Shown here piece after piece: positions 1-8,147 of a DNA stretch of 64,000 nucleotides. Within the stretch, counting starts at the first letter, position 1. Each line of letters opens with the position of its first letter. This stretch comes from Actinomycetota bacterium. GTDB taxonomy: Bacteria; Actinomycetota; Acidimicrobiia; IMCC26256; PALSA-555. Under the pieces are notes generated by a model. That model was given only the letters and a program-made list of their open reading frames with translations. It had not been told where the DNA came from and searched no databases. The translations under genes were made by a program, and so were the position numbers. The DNA is taken from NCBI GenBank assembly GCA_003140175.1, contig PLJD01000043.1:77271-141270 (forward strand), given 5' to 3'.

Positions 1-675
1 GTAGCCGGTGTGGATACTGGGCAGGCCGAGGTGCGTCGGAATCTCGCTGAAGCACACGGCCCGAGCGCCACGCGACGCGTTGCGCGCGACCTCGGAGACT
101 GCGAGGTCGACGTCCCACATCGGGATTAGGCACAGCGGGATCAGGTGCCCGTCGGAGCCGCCGCACCAATCCTCGATCATCCAGTCGTTGTACGCGCGCA
201 CGCACTCCAACCCCAAATCGAGGTTGGTGCTTTCCAGGAACGTCTGGCCGCAGAACCGCGGGAACGTCGGGAAGGCGAGTGACCCATCAACTCCGGTGAG
301 GGCGAGGTCGGCGATCCGGGCCGATGGCTCGAAGCAGCCCGGACGCATCTCGTCGTACGTGATCGCCGCGATCGCCATCTTCGTCCGGTCGAACCGACGA
401 ATGTCGCCGTCGGGCGTGGCATCCAGCGGGATGACGACGTGCCGCTTGTGCACGTAGATGAGGCGGTCCTCGTAGAGCCAGTAGTCACCCCATTGCCCGT
501 CCTCGGTCATCTCCTGCTTGTACGCCGCGCCGCCCTCGAGCGAGAAGTCACCCCATCTCGCCCGCTCCACGCGCGGCCCCCGCTCGCGCATCCGGGCGGG
601 GAGCCGCTCTTGCCAGAGATGGGGAGGCTCCACGACGTGGTCGTCGACGCTGATCATCATGGGGAACTGGGTCAT
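1..675 (-). CDS. Amidohydrolase family 2 protein, C-terminus beyond the left edge
   Basis: The reading frame is open for all 225 codons from an ATG at 675 to the window edge, so only the N-terminal part is present. The N-terminus reads MISVDDHVVEPPHLW (about residues 7-21), the usual opening of the amidohydrolase_2 (PF04909) TIM-barrel family of metal-dependent hydrolases and decarboxylases. Further family-like segments are the VRAYNDWMIEDW helix and HLIPLCLIPMWD. The metal-binding residues of the C-terminal half lie outside the window. It sits 12 bp downstream of an NTF2-like gene on the same strand, so the two are probably co-transcribed. Related genes occur at 33356 and 56496. The substrate cannot be told from sequence. 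Confidence 0.85.
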   Translation of the reverse strand, partial: MTQFPMMISVDDHVVEPPHLWQERLPARMRERGPRVERARWGDFSLEGGAAYKQEMTEDGQWGDYWLYEDRLIYVHKRHVVIPLDATPDGDIRRFDRTKMAIAAITYDEMRPGCFEPSARIADLALTGVDGSLAFPTFPRFCGQTFLESTNLDLGLECVRAYNDWMIEDWCGGSDGHLIPLCLIPMWDVDLAVSEVARNASRGARAVCFSEIPTHLGLPSIHTGY

Positions 676-686
676 GGCTGACACCT

Positions 687-1115
687 TTATTCAGGGTCCG
701 CGAGCGGGTCGTGCTGGCGCCCGGAATCGAAGCCGCCGTGCTTGCGCATGAACGTCGTCGAGCGCCGACGGATGCGCCAACCGTCAGGGGTGCGCGCGAA
801 CTCGTCGCGGTACCAACCCAGCCGCATGGCGTGCGTCCCCTGATCGATGAACACGAAGTGCTGCATGCCGGTCGCCCCATCGCCGGCGAAGTCGACCACC
901 GGCATGTTCCCGATGAACTGACCCCGAGGCGCGGCGGCGAGCAGCGCCGGGAAGCGTTCGAGCGTGTACGGAGTGCCGAACGCGTTGTACTCGGCATCGG
1001 GCGTGAACACGTCGAGCCACCGATCCTGGACGAACTGGCTCGTGTATGCCATGTATCGCGCGCACAACTGGTGGAGCTCCACGAGGTCGGCGATGAGGCT
1101 GCTGTCGTGGGCCAT
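687..1115 (-). CDS. NTF2/SnoaL-like domain protein
   Basis: A 142-residue alpha+beta cone-fold protein of the SnoaL-like / ring-hydroxylating dioxygenase beta-subunit type. Visible features are LVELHQLCARYMAYTSQF, a central DAEYNAFG and the C-terminal GWRIRRRSTTFMRKHGG, typical of single-domain NTF2-like proteins found in aromatic and steroid catabolic clusters, where they act as isomerases, dehydratases or small subunits. I chose ATG 1115, which matches the usual family length and leaves the 39-bp element at 1187-1225 outside the gene. An in-frame ATG at 1208 would add 31 low-complexity residues. It is followed closely by the amidohydrolase and probably shares its transcript. The exact role is unknown. 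Confidence 0.72.
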   Translation of the reverse strand: MAHDSSLIADLVELHQLCARYMAYTSQFVQDRWLDVFTPDAEYNAFGTPYTLERFPALLAAAPRGQFIGNMPVVDFAGDGATGMQHFVFIDQGTHAMRLGWYRDEFARTPDGWRIRRRSTTFMRKHGGFDSGRQHDPLADPE

Positions 1116-1186
1116 TCCGTGTCCCATCTCGTGCTTCGGGTGGATCGACGCTTCGGCTGCTGCCGGTTCCGCCGCCACCGAGTGAG

Positions 1187-1225
1187 TGATAATGTAGTTC
1201 TCGTTCATTGAGTGCGCCACTTCCG
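1187..1225 (+). promoter_or_regulatory. 39-bp conserved upstream element, copy A
   Basis: One of three 39-bp sequences in the window (others 3183-3221 and 8021-8059) of the form TGRTAAYRTRRTTCTCG, a variable middle, then CACTTCCG, with identical spacing. It lies between the divergent NTF2-like gene and the plus-strand MaoC/CitE remnant, about 90 bp before the latter's start. It is probably a regulator-binding site or promoter core; the binding protein is unknown. Confidence 0.55.
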
Positions 1226-1317
1226 GAAGCGGGTGACTGCCGCACTGCGAGATGGGCACCTAGCTCTGGGACCGGGCTTTGTCGCCGACACGGCAATCCG
1301 CCGGTGATTGCGAGGAG

Positions 1318-1899
1318 ATGCTCGTGGATCGCGCCGTCCGTCACCGCGGCCGCTGGTTCGAAGAGCTCCCGGTGGGGGAGGTCATCGATCACGCGCTGAC
1401 CCGAACGGTGACCGAGACGGACAACGTGCTGATGACCGCCCTGACGTTGAACATGGCGAGACTCCACCTCATTCACCAGCACGCGGCCGATGTCGGTGGC
1501 GTTCGCACGGCCGACAACACGGAGGTCCTCTACGCGCGCTCGCGCGTCGCGCTGGCCGCTCGCGTCGCCGAAGTGCACGCGATCGAGCAGATCGTCGCCG
1601 ACTTTCGCGATGACGCTCGCTACCTCGCCGACGCCGAGCAAGCCCGCGCGCTGGGGTACCAGGGGAAGCTGTGCATCCATCCGGCGCAGGTTGCGCTCGC
1701 GCACCGGGCGTTCACGCCGTCGGCGGAAGAGGTCGTGCGGGCCCGGAAGCTCCTGGCTGCTTACGAGTTGGCCGCGGCACGCGGTGAGGCCACGCTGGAC
1801 TTCGGGGGCGAGATGGTCGACGGCCCGATGGCGCGTCGCGCTCGCGGGGTGCTTGACGCTGCCCCGTCGATCGACCGACTCGAGCGCCGGCGTGGCTGA
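1318..1899 (+). pseudogene. Chimeric remnant: MaoC-type hydratase head fused to HpcH/CitE lyase tail
   Basis: A continuous frame whose parts belong to two enzymes. The first ~45 residues (RGRWFEELPVGEVIDHALTR, then TVTETDNVL) are the N-terminus of a MaoC-like (hot-dog) enoyl-CoA hydratase. From HAADVGGVRTADNTEVLYAR onward the protein is the C-terminal ~140 residues of an HpcH/HpaI/CitE-like lyase (GYQGKLCIHPAQV, FTPSAEEVVRARKLL, GGEMVDGPM). The rest of both enzymes is missing, so neither active site can form. The simplest explanation is a deletion joining two adjacent genes of a CoA-ester operon. A GAGGAG motif precedes both ATG 1318 and GTG 1324; GTG 1324 has the better spacing. The 3' end overlaps the next gene by 8 bp. 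Confidence 0.75.
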
Positions 1900-2872
1900 T
1901 CTCGAGCTGTCCTGCGGGCTCCCGCCGGGCCCCGACTTCGCCGACCTCGTCGTGCTCGCCGAGGAACTCGGCTACGCCCGGGCGTGGATCTATGACTCGG
2001 CGCCGCTGTGGGAGGACCCTTTCGTCCACCTCGCCCTCGCGGCGGAGCGAACCGCCCTCATCGGGCTGGGCACGGCCGTCCTCATCCCCGATCAACGGTC
2101 GGTGATGACCATGGCATCAGGGATCGCCACGATCGCCCGCATCTCGAGCGGGCGCTTCCGCGCCTGCTTCGGCACCGGCTTCACCGCTCGCCTGGCCGTC
2201 GGCCAGCGTCCCATGACGCTGAACGACCTCTCTGACTATGTCACCGCCCTCCGTCAGCTCTTGGCTGGCGGGACGGCGATCGTGGATGGGAAGGCGGCCC
2301 GGATGTTGCACGCGAGCGGCTTGGCCGAGTCGCGGCCGATCAAGGTTCCCATTTGGGTCAGTGTGTTCGGCCCCCGCGGCGCGGCGCTGGCCGGCGACGT
2401 GGCCGACGGGATCGTCGGGCCTCCGCATCCCACGCTCCCGGCCGCGATGATCGTGTCCGGCACAGTCCTCGACTCCGGCGAAGAGCAGGGCTCGAACCGG
2501 GTCCGAGCGGCGATCGGACCGTGGCGGGTCATCGACTGGCACAACGCGTACGCCCAGGGGGGTGCCGAGGCGGTCGACGCCATGCCCGGCGGCCGGGCCT
2601 GGCGAGAGACCATCGAGGCACTCGCCCCGAAGGGTGAACGGCACCTGTGGACGTTCGAAGGCCATGTCACCCACCTCCCTGAGCGCGACCGCCAGCTGCT
2701 CGAGTACATCGACCTCAAAACCATGGTCGGCGACGCGGCCCGCATCAGCAGGCAGCTCTCTCGGCTCGCCGACATGGGCTTCCACGAGATCGTCTACACG
2801 CCGACTGGGCCCGACGTCGCCCGCGAGTTGCGCGCCTTCGCATCCGCGAATCAAGAGCGTCTCGCTGTGTGA
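1892..2872 (+). CDS. LLM-class (luciferase-like, probably F420-dependent) oxidoreductase
   Basis: A 326-residue protein with the bacterial luciferase-like TIM-barrel pattern: ELSCGLPPGPDFADLVVLAE, a RAWIYDSAPLWEDPFVHLAL strand-helix unit, GLGTAVLIPDQRS and the SSGRFRACFGTGFTARLAVG segment typical of F420-dependent members. Such enzymes use reduced F420 or FMN to reduce or oxygenate carbonyl or unsaturated substrates. GTG 1892 is chosen because it gives the family N-terminus directly; it overlaps the upstream remnant by 8 bp, suggesting former translational coupling. The cofactor assignment is inferred from family resemblance. Confidence 0.85.
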   Translation: MADLELSCGLPPGPDFADLVVLAEELGYARAWIYDSAPLWEDPFVHLALAAERTALIGLGTAVLIPDQRSVMTMASGIATIARISSGRFRACFGTGFTARLAVGQRPMTLNDLSDYVTALRQLLAGGTAIVDGKAARMLHASGLAESRPIKVPIWVSVFGPRGAALAGDVADGIVGPPHPTLPAAMIVSGTVLDSGEEQGSNRVRAAIGPWRVIDWHNAYAQGGAEAVDAMPGGRAWRETIEALAPKGERHLWTFEGHVTHLPERDRQLLEYIDLKTMVGDAARISRQLSRLADMGFHEIVYTPTGPDVARELRAFASANQERLAV

Positions 2873-2979
2873 CCAAGTACCGCGAGGCCCGCGTCACGAT
2901 CCTGACCGTGCAACGCGTCGGACCGAACAAGACGCGCGACCTCGAGACTGTCGCGTCCTGGCCGACACGAGGACACGTA

Positions 2980-3188
2980 GTGGAGATCAAGGGCAAGAGG
3001 GCCGTGGTCGTCGGCGGCGCCTCCGGATGGCTCGGGCGGCGGCGGAGAAGTTTCACGAGACCCCGATGCTCAAGGGCGCGTTCATCCGCCTCGACGGCGG
3101 TCAGTGTTTTGCGCCCAGGTTGGAGCGTGAGAAATTGGAGCAGCTCGGCTCCCGTCGAGAAAGTGGTGCGGAGCTCGCTCCGTGGTAA
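2980..3188 (+). pseudogene. Internally deleted short-chain dehydrogenase remnant
   Basis: The first residues from GTG 2980 (VEIKGKRAVVVGGASG) are the beta1 strand and glycine-rich cofactor motif of an SDR resembling 3-hydroxyacyl-CoA dehydrogenases. One missing base then shifts the frame, and the +1 frame continues MARAAAEKFHETPMLKG followed by AFIRLDGGQCFAPR, which is the SDR C-terminus. The central ~200 residues, including the Ser-Tyr-Lys catalytic core, are absent. The gene therefore has only its head and tail. It follows the LLM oxidoreductase by ~110 bp and was probably part of the same operon. Confidence 0.78.
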
Positions 3189-3221
3189 CATGGTTCTCGC
3201 CTGACGAGTGCGTCACTTCCG
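3183..3221 (+). promoter_or_regulatory. 39-bp conserved upstream element, copy C
   Basis: It matches copies A and B in length and in the blocks TGGTAA, TTCTCG and CACTTCCG. It ends 125 bp before the amidohydrolase start at 3346 and lies just after the SDR remnant. It probably controls the amidohydrolase. Confidence 0.55.
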
Positions 3222-3345
3222 CCATACGACGACGCGGCAGGCATCGTCGACCCGCTGCGCGAGGTGTGCGCCCGGTCCATGGGTGTGCACGATGCGCGGG
3301 CTGTCAGCGACCGCGCCGACCGTCACCTAGAGCGAGGGAGCACCT

Positions 3346-4605
3346 ATGGCCCGGCCCCGGACCCCGCAGCCACCCTTCCACCTGCGCAGCGCGCGATTGC
3401 TCGACGTCGGCTCGGGCGAGCTGATCGAGCCGGGTGAGCTGCTCGTCGACGGTGAGCGGATCGTGGAGGTCTCGCCGATCTCAGTGCCGGATGACGCCGT
3501 GGCTCTCGACCTCGGTGACCTGACGCTGCTGCCGGGCCTGATGGACATGGAGGTCAATCTGCTGCTCGGCGGGCCCGACCACCGGAGCCCGCTCAACCCG
3601 GTGCAGGACGACCCGGCTGTGCGGACGCTGCGGGCGGTTGCCAACGCCCGCCGGACGCTGCAGGCGGGTTTCACGACGGTGCGGAACCTCGGTTTGTTCG
3701 TGCAGACCGGTGGGCTGCTGCTCGATGTCGCGCTCGAGAAGGCAATCGACCTCGGATGGATCGACGGCCCCCGCGTGGTCCCGGCGGGGCACGCGATCTC
3801 GCCGACCGGAGGCCATCTCGATCCGACGATGTTCCAGGCGCTCGCGCCGCACATCATGCCGCTCACGGTCGAGGAGGGGATCGCGAACGGTGTCAGCGAG
3901 GTGCGCAAGGCGGTCCGCTACCAGATCAAATACGGGGCGAAGCTCATCAAGGTCTGCGCATCGGGCGGGGTGATGTCGCACACCGGCCCCGCGGGGGCGC
4001 AGCAGTACTCCGACGAGGAGTTGCAGGCGATCGCCGACGAAGCGCATCGGGCCGGGCTCAAGGTGGCGGCGCACGCGCATGGTGACGACGGCATCCGCGC
4101 CGCGGTCGAGGCGGGCATCGACTGCATCGAGCACGGGTCGCTGATGAGCGACGAGACCCTCGAGCTGCTCATCGAACGCGGCACGTTCCTCGTCCCGACG
4201 ACCTACCTCGCCGACGGGATGGACGTGTCGCAGGCGGCGCCCGAACTGCAGGCCAAGGCGGCGGAGGTGTTCCCGCGTGCGAAGGAGACAATCCGGAAGG
4301 CCGTCGCGCGCGGCGCTCGCATCGCATGCGGCACCGATGCGCCGGCGATCCCGCACGGCAAGAACGCCAAGGAGCTGGTCGCGCTCGTCGACCGCGGCAT
4401 GACCCCGCTGCAGGCGATCCGCGCCGCGACGACCGTGTCTGCCGAGCTCATCGACGTCGACGACCGGGGCCGTCTCGACGCCGGTCTCCTCGCCGACGTC
4501 ATCGGCGTGCCCGGTGATCCGACCGCCGACATCGGCGTGACCGAGAACGTCCGGTTCGTGATGAAGGGCGGTCAGGTGTACCGCAACGACGACGAAGCTG
4601 CGTAA
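3346..4605 (+). CDS. Imidazolonepropionase-like amidohydrolase with altered first metal motif
   Basis: A 419-residue COG1228-type amidohydrolase with an N-terminal beta-sandwich (FHLRSARLLDVGSGEL), the barrel, and a C-terminal return strand (VRFVMKGGQVYR). Later active-site motifs are intact: YGAKLIKVCASGGVMSHTG, VAAHAHG, CIEHGS and the metal Asp in IACGTDAPAIPHG. The first metal motif, normally HxH after PGL.D, reads PGLMDMEVNLLLGG, so both histidines are replaced by Glu and Asn. The rest is well preserved, and I recall related actinobacterial proteins with the same DMEVN variant, so this is probably a real subfamily. The start has GAGGGAG upstream. Regulation by the 39-bp element at 3183 is likely. 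The substrate is unknown. Confidence 0.85.
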   Translation: MARPRTPQPPFHLRSARLLDVGSGELIEPGELLVDGERIVEVSPISVPDDAVALDLGDLTLLPGLMDMEVNLLLGGPDHRSPLNPVQDDPAVRTLRAVANARRTLQAGFTTVRNLGLFVQTGGLLLDVALEKAIDLGWIDGPRVVPAGHAISPTGGHLDPTMFQALAPHIMPLTVEEGIANGVSEVRKAVRYQIKYGAKLIKVCASGGVMSHTGPAGAQQYSDEELQAIADEAHRAGLKVAAHAHGDDGIRAAVEAGIDCIEHGSLMSDETLELLIERGTFLVPTTYLADGMDVSQAAPELQAKAAEVFPRAKETIRKAVARGARIACGTDAPAIPHGKNAKELVALVDRGMTPLQAIRAATTVSAELIDVDDRGRLDAGLLADVIGVPGDPTADIGVTENVRFVMKGGQVYRNDDEAA

Positions 4606-4627
4606 CCGACGAAGCGCGAGCGAGTGA

Positions 4628-5341
4628 TCAGGCCGCGGCGCCCGTTCCGATGCCAAGGAGGAGGAGCTCCCAGAGCCCCTCGGCGCCGTCGCCATCGGAT
4701 TCGGACGACGATCCGCTGATCGTCGTCGCGAATGCGTTGAACATGATCGCCTGGAGCACGACGCCGGCGATTCGGGGATGGCGGAGGTCGCGGCGGATGA
4801 CGTTGGCCGCCGCGGCGGCGTCGAGCAGCTCCTCGAGCTGCGAGACGACCGGCTCGAAGGCCCGGGCAGCCTCCCTGGGGTGGGAGGTGAGCAGCTGCTG
4901 CGCGAAGTCCGCCATGGCGGCGGGTCTTGGCCCCGTCGTCGGCGAGCGGTCAGCGGGTAGCGGTCGGCACAGCCGGTAGTACTCGACGGCGAAGCGATGG
5001 AGTCGGTCGAGGGGCGCGTCCTCTTCGGCGGTCACTTGCTGCAGGTGCGCCGCGGTCGAACGGACCGACTCCTCGAACAGCGCCAGCAGGAGCTCGTGCT
5101 TCCCGGCGAAGTACTGGTAGAAGCCACGCAGCGACTGGCCCGACCGCTCGACCACCTCTTGGACCGTGAACTCCCGGCCCGAGTCGCTGTTGACGAGCTC
5201 GACCGCGGCGTCGAGGTAGCGCTGCGCTCGGCTCTCGGCCCGCGCGCGGGCCGGGTCCAGCGACCGCGCCACCGCGAGCTCGCGCCACGTGAGCTTGGAC
5301 GGGTCCGGCGGGACGCGTTCGCCATGCTCTTCCGTCGCCAT
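4628..5341 (-). CDS. TetR-family transcriptional regulator
   Basis: A 237-residue repressor-type protein. The helix-turn-helix lies at about residues 55-95 (FTVQEVVERSGQSLRGFYQY, then FAGKHELLLALFEESV), followed by a helical ligand domain. It closely resembles the TetR at 14209, sharing QRYLDAA, QEV-RS-QSLRGFYQYF and GK-ELLLALFE, so the two are paralogues and may bind similar operators. ATG 5341 is taken as start; the frame is open further upstream, but that part encodes an unrelated ligase fragment. It converges on the amidohydrolase at 3346. Confidence 0.88.
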   Translation of the reverse strand: MATEEHGERVPPDPSKLTWRELAVARSLDPARARAESRAQRYLDAAVELVNSDSGREFTVQEVVERSGQSLRGFYQYFAGKHELLLALFEESVRSTAAHLQQVTAEEDAPLDRLHRFAVEYYRLCRPLPADRSPTTGPRPAAMADFAQQLLTSHPREAARAFEPVVSQLEELLDAAAAANVIRRDLRHPRIAGVVLQAIMFNAFATTISGSSSESDGDGAEGLWELLLLGIGTGAAA

Positions 5342-5397
5342 GGCGCAAATGGTACTCACCGCGCTGGAGATGAGCGATCTCCTCTGAGCGACGTGTG

Positions 5398-5551
5398 CGT
5401 CGCGCTCTGCAAGAATGCCGTACTCCTGGCTGAACCCAGCGCTGGCGGGCCCGAGGATCTCGGTGCGCAGCAGCTCGCGCCGCCGGACCTTCTGGAGCTT
5501 GCCGGATGCGGTGTGCGGGAGGTCGGTCACCGGGTGGAGCGATTCCGGCAT
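5398..5551 (-). pseudogene. C-terminal scrap of an acyl-CoA synthetase
   Basis: Directly upstream of and in frame with the TetR gene, ~50 codons read PESLHPVTDLPHTASGKLQK, then VRRRELLRTEI. This is the conserved C-terminal A10-type motif (LPRTASGK-Q+) of AMP-forming acyl-CoA synthetases, including the catalytic Lys. Nothing of the ~450-residue body precedes it, so this is a leftover after deletion. It is probably not translated, but it makes the TetR start ambiguous. Confidence 0.65.
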
Positions 5552-5623
5552 TTCTGGCGGGCGAGCCCCGCCGCGGCCCGGTGGTGGCGTACAGGTTCGT
5601 GCACAGGGGAGGAGAAGTGGCCT

Positions 5624-6241
5624 CTAGCGCTCGAAGTCGGGCAGGGGCGGTGCCGGGATCCCGTGCAGCTCGGGGTCGAGCTCGAGCCCGAAGCTGTTGA
5701 GCGCCATTGCTAGGCAGGTATAGGTGCCGACGACGAACGCCACCTCCATGAGCTGGCGCTCGTCGAGGTGCGCAGCCAAGCGAGCCCACGTCTCGTCGTC
5801 GATGCGGTAGCGATCGATGAGCTGGTCGGTCGCCTTCAGGAGATCAGCCTCCAGCGGCGCCCAAGTCTCAGCCCTCGGGCCCTCCGCGATTGCCTTGATC
5901 TCCCCTGGAGTGATCCCGCAGGACGGCGCCATGCGCACGTGCTGGACCCACTCGTACAGCGCGCGCGTGCGCCAGGCGACGCGCAGGACCATGAGCTCGC
6001 GCCATCTCGGCTCGAGCGTCGCGGAGTTCAGCAGCACCGCGTTGTACACGAGGAACGGTCCCGCGAGGCTCGGATGGCGCATCAACGTGGTGAGCACGTT
6101 CGGGACGCGCGGTGCCTCGGAGCCCGTGGCGAGCAGACGCGAAGCGCTCTCGTCTCCGAAGGCGGCCCGCAGCGCGGCGACCGCGTCCTCGTTCCACTCT
6201 TCCTTCGGCAGAGGTGCCAGTCGAGGTGCAGTCGGACTCAC
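5624..6241 (-). CDS. Carboxymuconolactone decarboxylase/AhpD-like protein
   Basis: A 205-residue all-helical protein of the CMD superfamily. The diagnostic core is LEPRWRELMVLRVAWRT followed by YEWVQHVRMAPSCGITPGEI, then a second helical half ending LNSFGLELDP. The AhpD redox CxxC pair is absent (EWVQHV in place of the Cys-containing helix), so a peroxidase-type thiol role is unlikely and a lyase or CMD-like role is more likely. Start GTG 6241 has GGAGG six bases upstream. The upstream 67 bp are nearly identical to those before the Rieske oxygenase at 12788, so the two are probably co-regulated. Confidence 0.82.
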   Translation of the reverse strand: MSPTAPRLAPLPKEEWNEDAVAALRAAFGDESASRLLATGSEAPRVPNVLTTLMRHPSLAGPFLVYNAVLLNSATLEPRWRELMVLRVAWRTRALYEWVQHVRMAPSCGITPGEIKAIAEGPRAETWAPLEADLLKATDQLIDRYRIDDETWARLAAHLDERQLMEVAFVVGTYTCLAMALNSFGLELDPELHGIPAPPLPDFER

Positions 6242-6246
6242 AGGTA

Positions 6247-6313
6247 CCTCCGGTCAGATCGGCGTATCGGGTCTACGATGGCACGAATTGCAAAAAGGGA
6301 GAACCCGTCTCCG
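6247..6313 (-). promoter_or_regulatory. Promoter and leader D, shared with the Rieske oxygenase gene
   Basis: On the minus strand this 67-bp stretch runs from a CGGAGACGGG block through TTTTTGCAATT and GTGCCATCGTAGACC to the CTGACCGGAGG ribosome-binding site. It aligns almost base for base with 12799-12866. The ATCGT hexamer, 17 bp after a TTCTC block, could be the -10, giving a leader of about 25-30 nt. The rest of the intergenic region, 6314-6606, shows no gene. Confidence 0.6.
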
Positions 6314-6606
6314 GCCCGACGCGGGCACCGATCGTGACCGGATCGCTTCGTCGCCACGAGCCAGGAGCAGCACGAACGCGTTGACGCGGGTCACTGAGGC
6401 CGGGCTCGGCGTCGTTCGTCATGAGCGAGTTGAAGAAGCCCGCGGTCGCCAGCCGCTCCTTGCTCCGGGCGTCACGGTCGTGGGGTGAGGCCCGGTGGTG
6501 AACGAATCCCGCCGGAGCCGCTTTACAACTCGAGGTGACAAGCCTATTCTCGCCAGTTGAAAGTCGCGTCTGCAGCAGCCGGAGACGCTGATTCAGGGGG
6601 GAATCG

Positions 6607-7926
6607 ATGAGATTTACAGGCGCGTTGGGGGTGACGGTGGTGGTCGTCACCATGGTCGGGTCGATGATCGCGACCGATGCTGGGGCGCAGGGGGCGAAGC
6701 CGAAGGCTCAAGACGTCGGTATCACCGCCACGCAGATCCGCCTCGCGGTGATCGCTGATGTCGACACCCCGGTCGATCCCGGGCTCTTCCAGTCGGCGGT
6801 CGACACGATGAGGGCTTGGGCCGCGTTGGTCAACAAGCACGGCGGCATCGCGGGTCGCCAGGTCGTCATTGACTTCATCGATTCGAAGCTCTCCGACACC
6901 GACGCGCGCAACGCGGTCATCAAGGCGTGCTCTCAGGACTTCGCCATGGTCGGCGGCGAGGCGCTGTTCCTCGACAACCTCAGCGACGGCATCGCCTGCC
7001 AGGATGCGCAGGGCAAGCCGACCGGCCTCCCGGACCTGCCGGGCTTGGCTCTCGACACGAACGAACGATGTGCGCCGGTCACGTACGTCGCCAGCGGCGA
7101 CACGGGCTTCTGCGCAACCAGGGACCAGCATCCACAGACGTACTTCAGTCAGCGGGGCGATGGCCTCTTCTATGTCAAGATGAACAAGCACCTCCACGGA
7201 GTGTTCCTCGTCCCGAACGATCTCAAAGCGACCCAGATCTCACAGCAGGCGGACTTCCAGGCGGTCGTCGATTCTGGAATCAAGAAGGACGGCGCCGGCT
7301 TCTACGACACGACGGCGCAAGCGCCCCAGAGCGCGCTGACGCCGATCGTCCAGGTGGTCAAGAACAACCAGTCGAACTTCGTCTACAACGGCGAGGCCTT
7401 CGGCACGATGGTGCTCCTCCGTCGCGAGGCAAAGCTCCAGGGCGTCAACTCGGTGAAGATCTGGGCCTGCAACCAGGGGTGCTACGACGCCAACTTCCTC
7501 CAGCAAGGGGGCGCCGACATCGAAGGGACCTACACCGTCCTCACGACGTTGCCGTTCTTCACGGAGTACAAGTCGAATCCCGCTCTGAAGGCTCTCGTGG
7601 GCCAGCTCGGTGGCCTCGGCAAGCTCAATAGCGACGGAGTCGCCGCCTACACCGGAGCGCTCCTCTTCCAAGACGCCGCTCAGAAGGCCGTCGCAAGTGG
7701 CGGCACGCTCACCCGCCAGACGCTCTTCAACGCGCTGAAGACCGAGCACCACTTCACCGCCCAAGGGGTGATCGGACCCACCGACATTGCGAGCCGCAAG
7801 TCACAGACCTGCATCGTGATGGCGCAGGTGAAGAACGGGAAATGGGTGCGCGTCTCTCCGACCAAGAGCGGCACCTTCGACTGCAGCCAGAAGAACGTCC
7901 TCGAGCAGCAGTTGGATCTGGGCTAG
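6607..7926 (+). CDS. Periplasmic (type I) binding protein, Liv/amide-urea ABC transporter type
   Basis: A 439-residue protein with an N-terminal Sec signal peptide (hydrophobic LGVTVVVVTMVGSMIAT, cleavage near DAGAQG, no lipobox Cys). The mature part has the two-lobed leucine-binding fold of branched-chain amino acid transporter receptors: GITATQIRLAVIADVDTPVD, LVNKHGGIAGRQV and a C-terminal lobe with GVAAYTGALLFQDAAQKAV. No permease or ATPase gene is adjacent, so it is an orphan receptor that may feed the Liv-type system at 34-44 kb. It is preceded by AGGGGGGAA, and a hairpin follows at 7951. Confidence 0.85.
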   Translation: MRFTGALGVTVVVVTMVGSMIATDAGAQGAKPKAQDVGITATQIRLAVIADVDTPVDPGLFQSAVDTMRAWAALVNKHGGIAGRQVVIDFIDSKLSDTDARNAVIKACSQDFAMVGGEALFLDNLSDGIACQDAQGKPTGLPDLPGLALDTNERCAPVTYVASGDTGFCATRDQHPQTYFSQRGDGLFYVKMNKHLHGVFLVPNDLKATQISQQADFQAVVDSGIKKDGAGFYDTTAQAPQSALTPIVQVVKNNQSNFVYNGEAFGTMVLLRREAKLQGVNSVKIWACNQGCYDANFLQQGGADIEGTYTVLTTLPFFTEYKSNPALKALVGQLGGLGKLNSDGVAAYTGALLFQDAAQKAVASGGTLTRQTLFNALKTEHHFTAQGVIGPTDIASRKSQTCIVMAQVKNGKWVRVSPTKSGTFDCSQKNVLEQQLDLG

Positions 7927-7950
7927 CGCTCTCCGCTCCAACTCGCGACG

Positions 7951-7982
7951 TGGTCCCGGTCCGAGGGAAGGACCGGGCCACC
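7951..7982 (+). terminator. Hairpin after the binding-protein gene
   Basis: A perfect 8-bp stem, CCCGGTCC / GGACCGGG, with a 7-nt loop begins 28 bp after the stop codon. No T-tract follows, as is common in high-G+C genomes. It is probably a terminator or mRNA 3' end. Confidence 0.4.
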
Positions 7983-8020
7983 GGTCGCTCAGGTGAGCAC
8001 GCCGGTAGGCCGTCGAAGCC

Positions 8021-8059
8021 TGGTAATGTAATTCTCGTATGGTGATTCTGCCACTTCCG
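8021..8059 (+). promoter_or_regulatory. 39-bp conserved upstream element, copy B
   Basis: It contains TGGTAATGTAATTCTCG and ends CTGCCACTTCCG, matching copies A and C with the same spacing. It ends 88 bp before the SDR start at 8148 and probably controls that gene. Confidence 0.55.
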
Positions 8060-8147
8060 CTCGCCTGGGGAGTCCGAGAGCCCGGGGCGCCGACGCAGAG
8101 GCGGCGGTCTGGGAGGCTCGTCAGCCCGTGACCGGCTCTCGAGCGTC

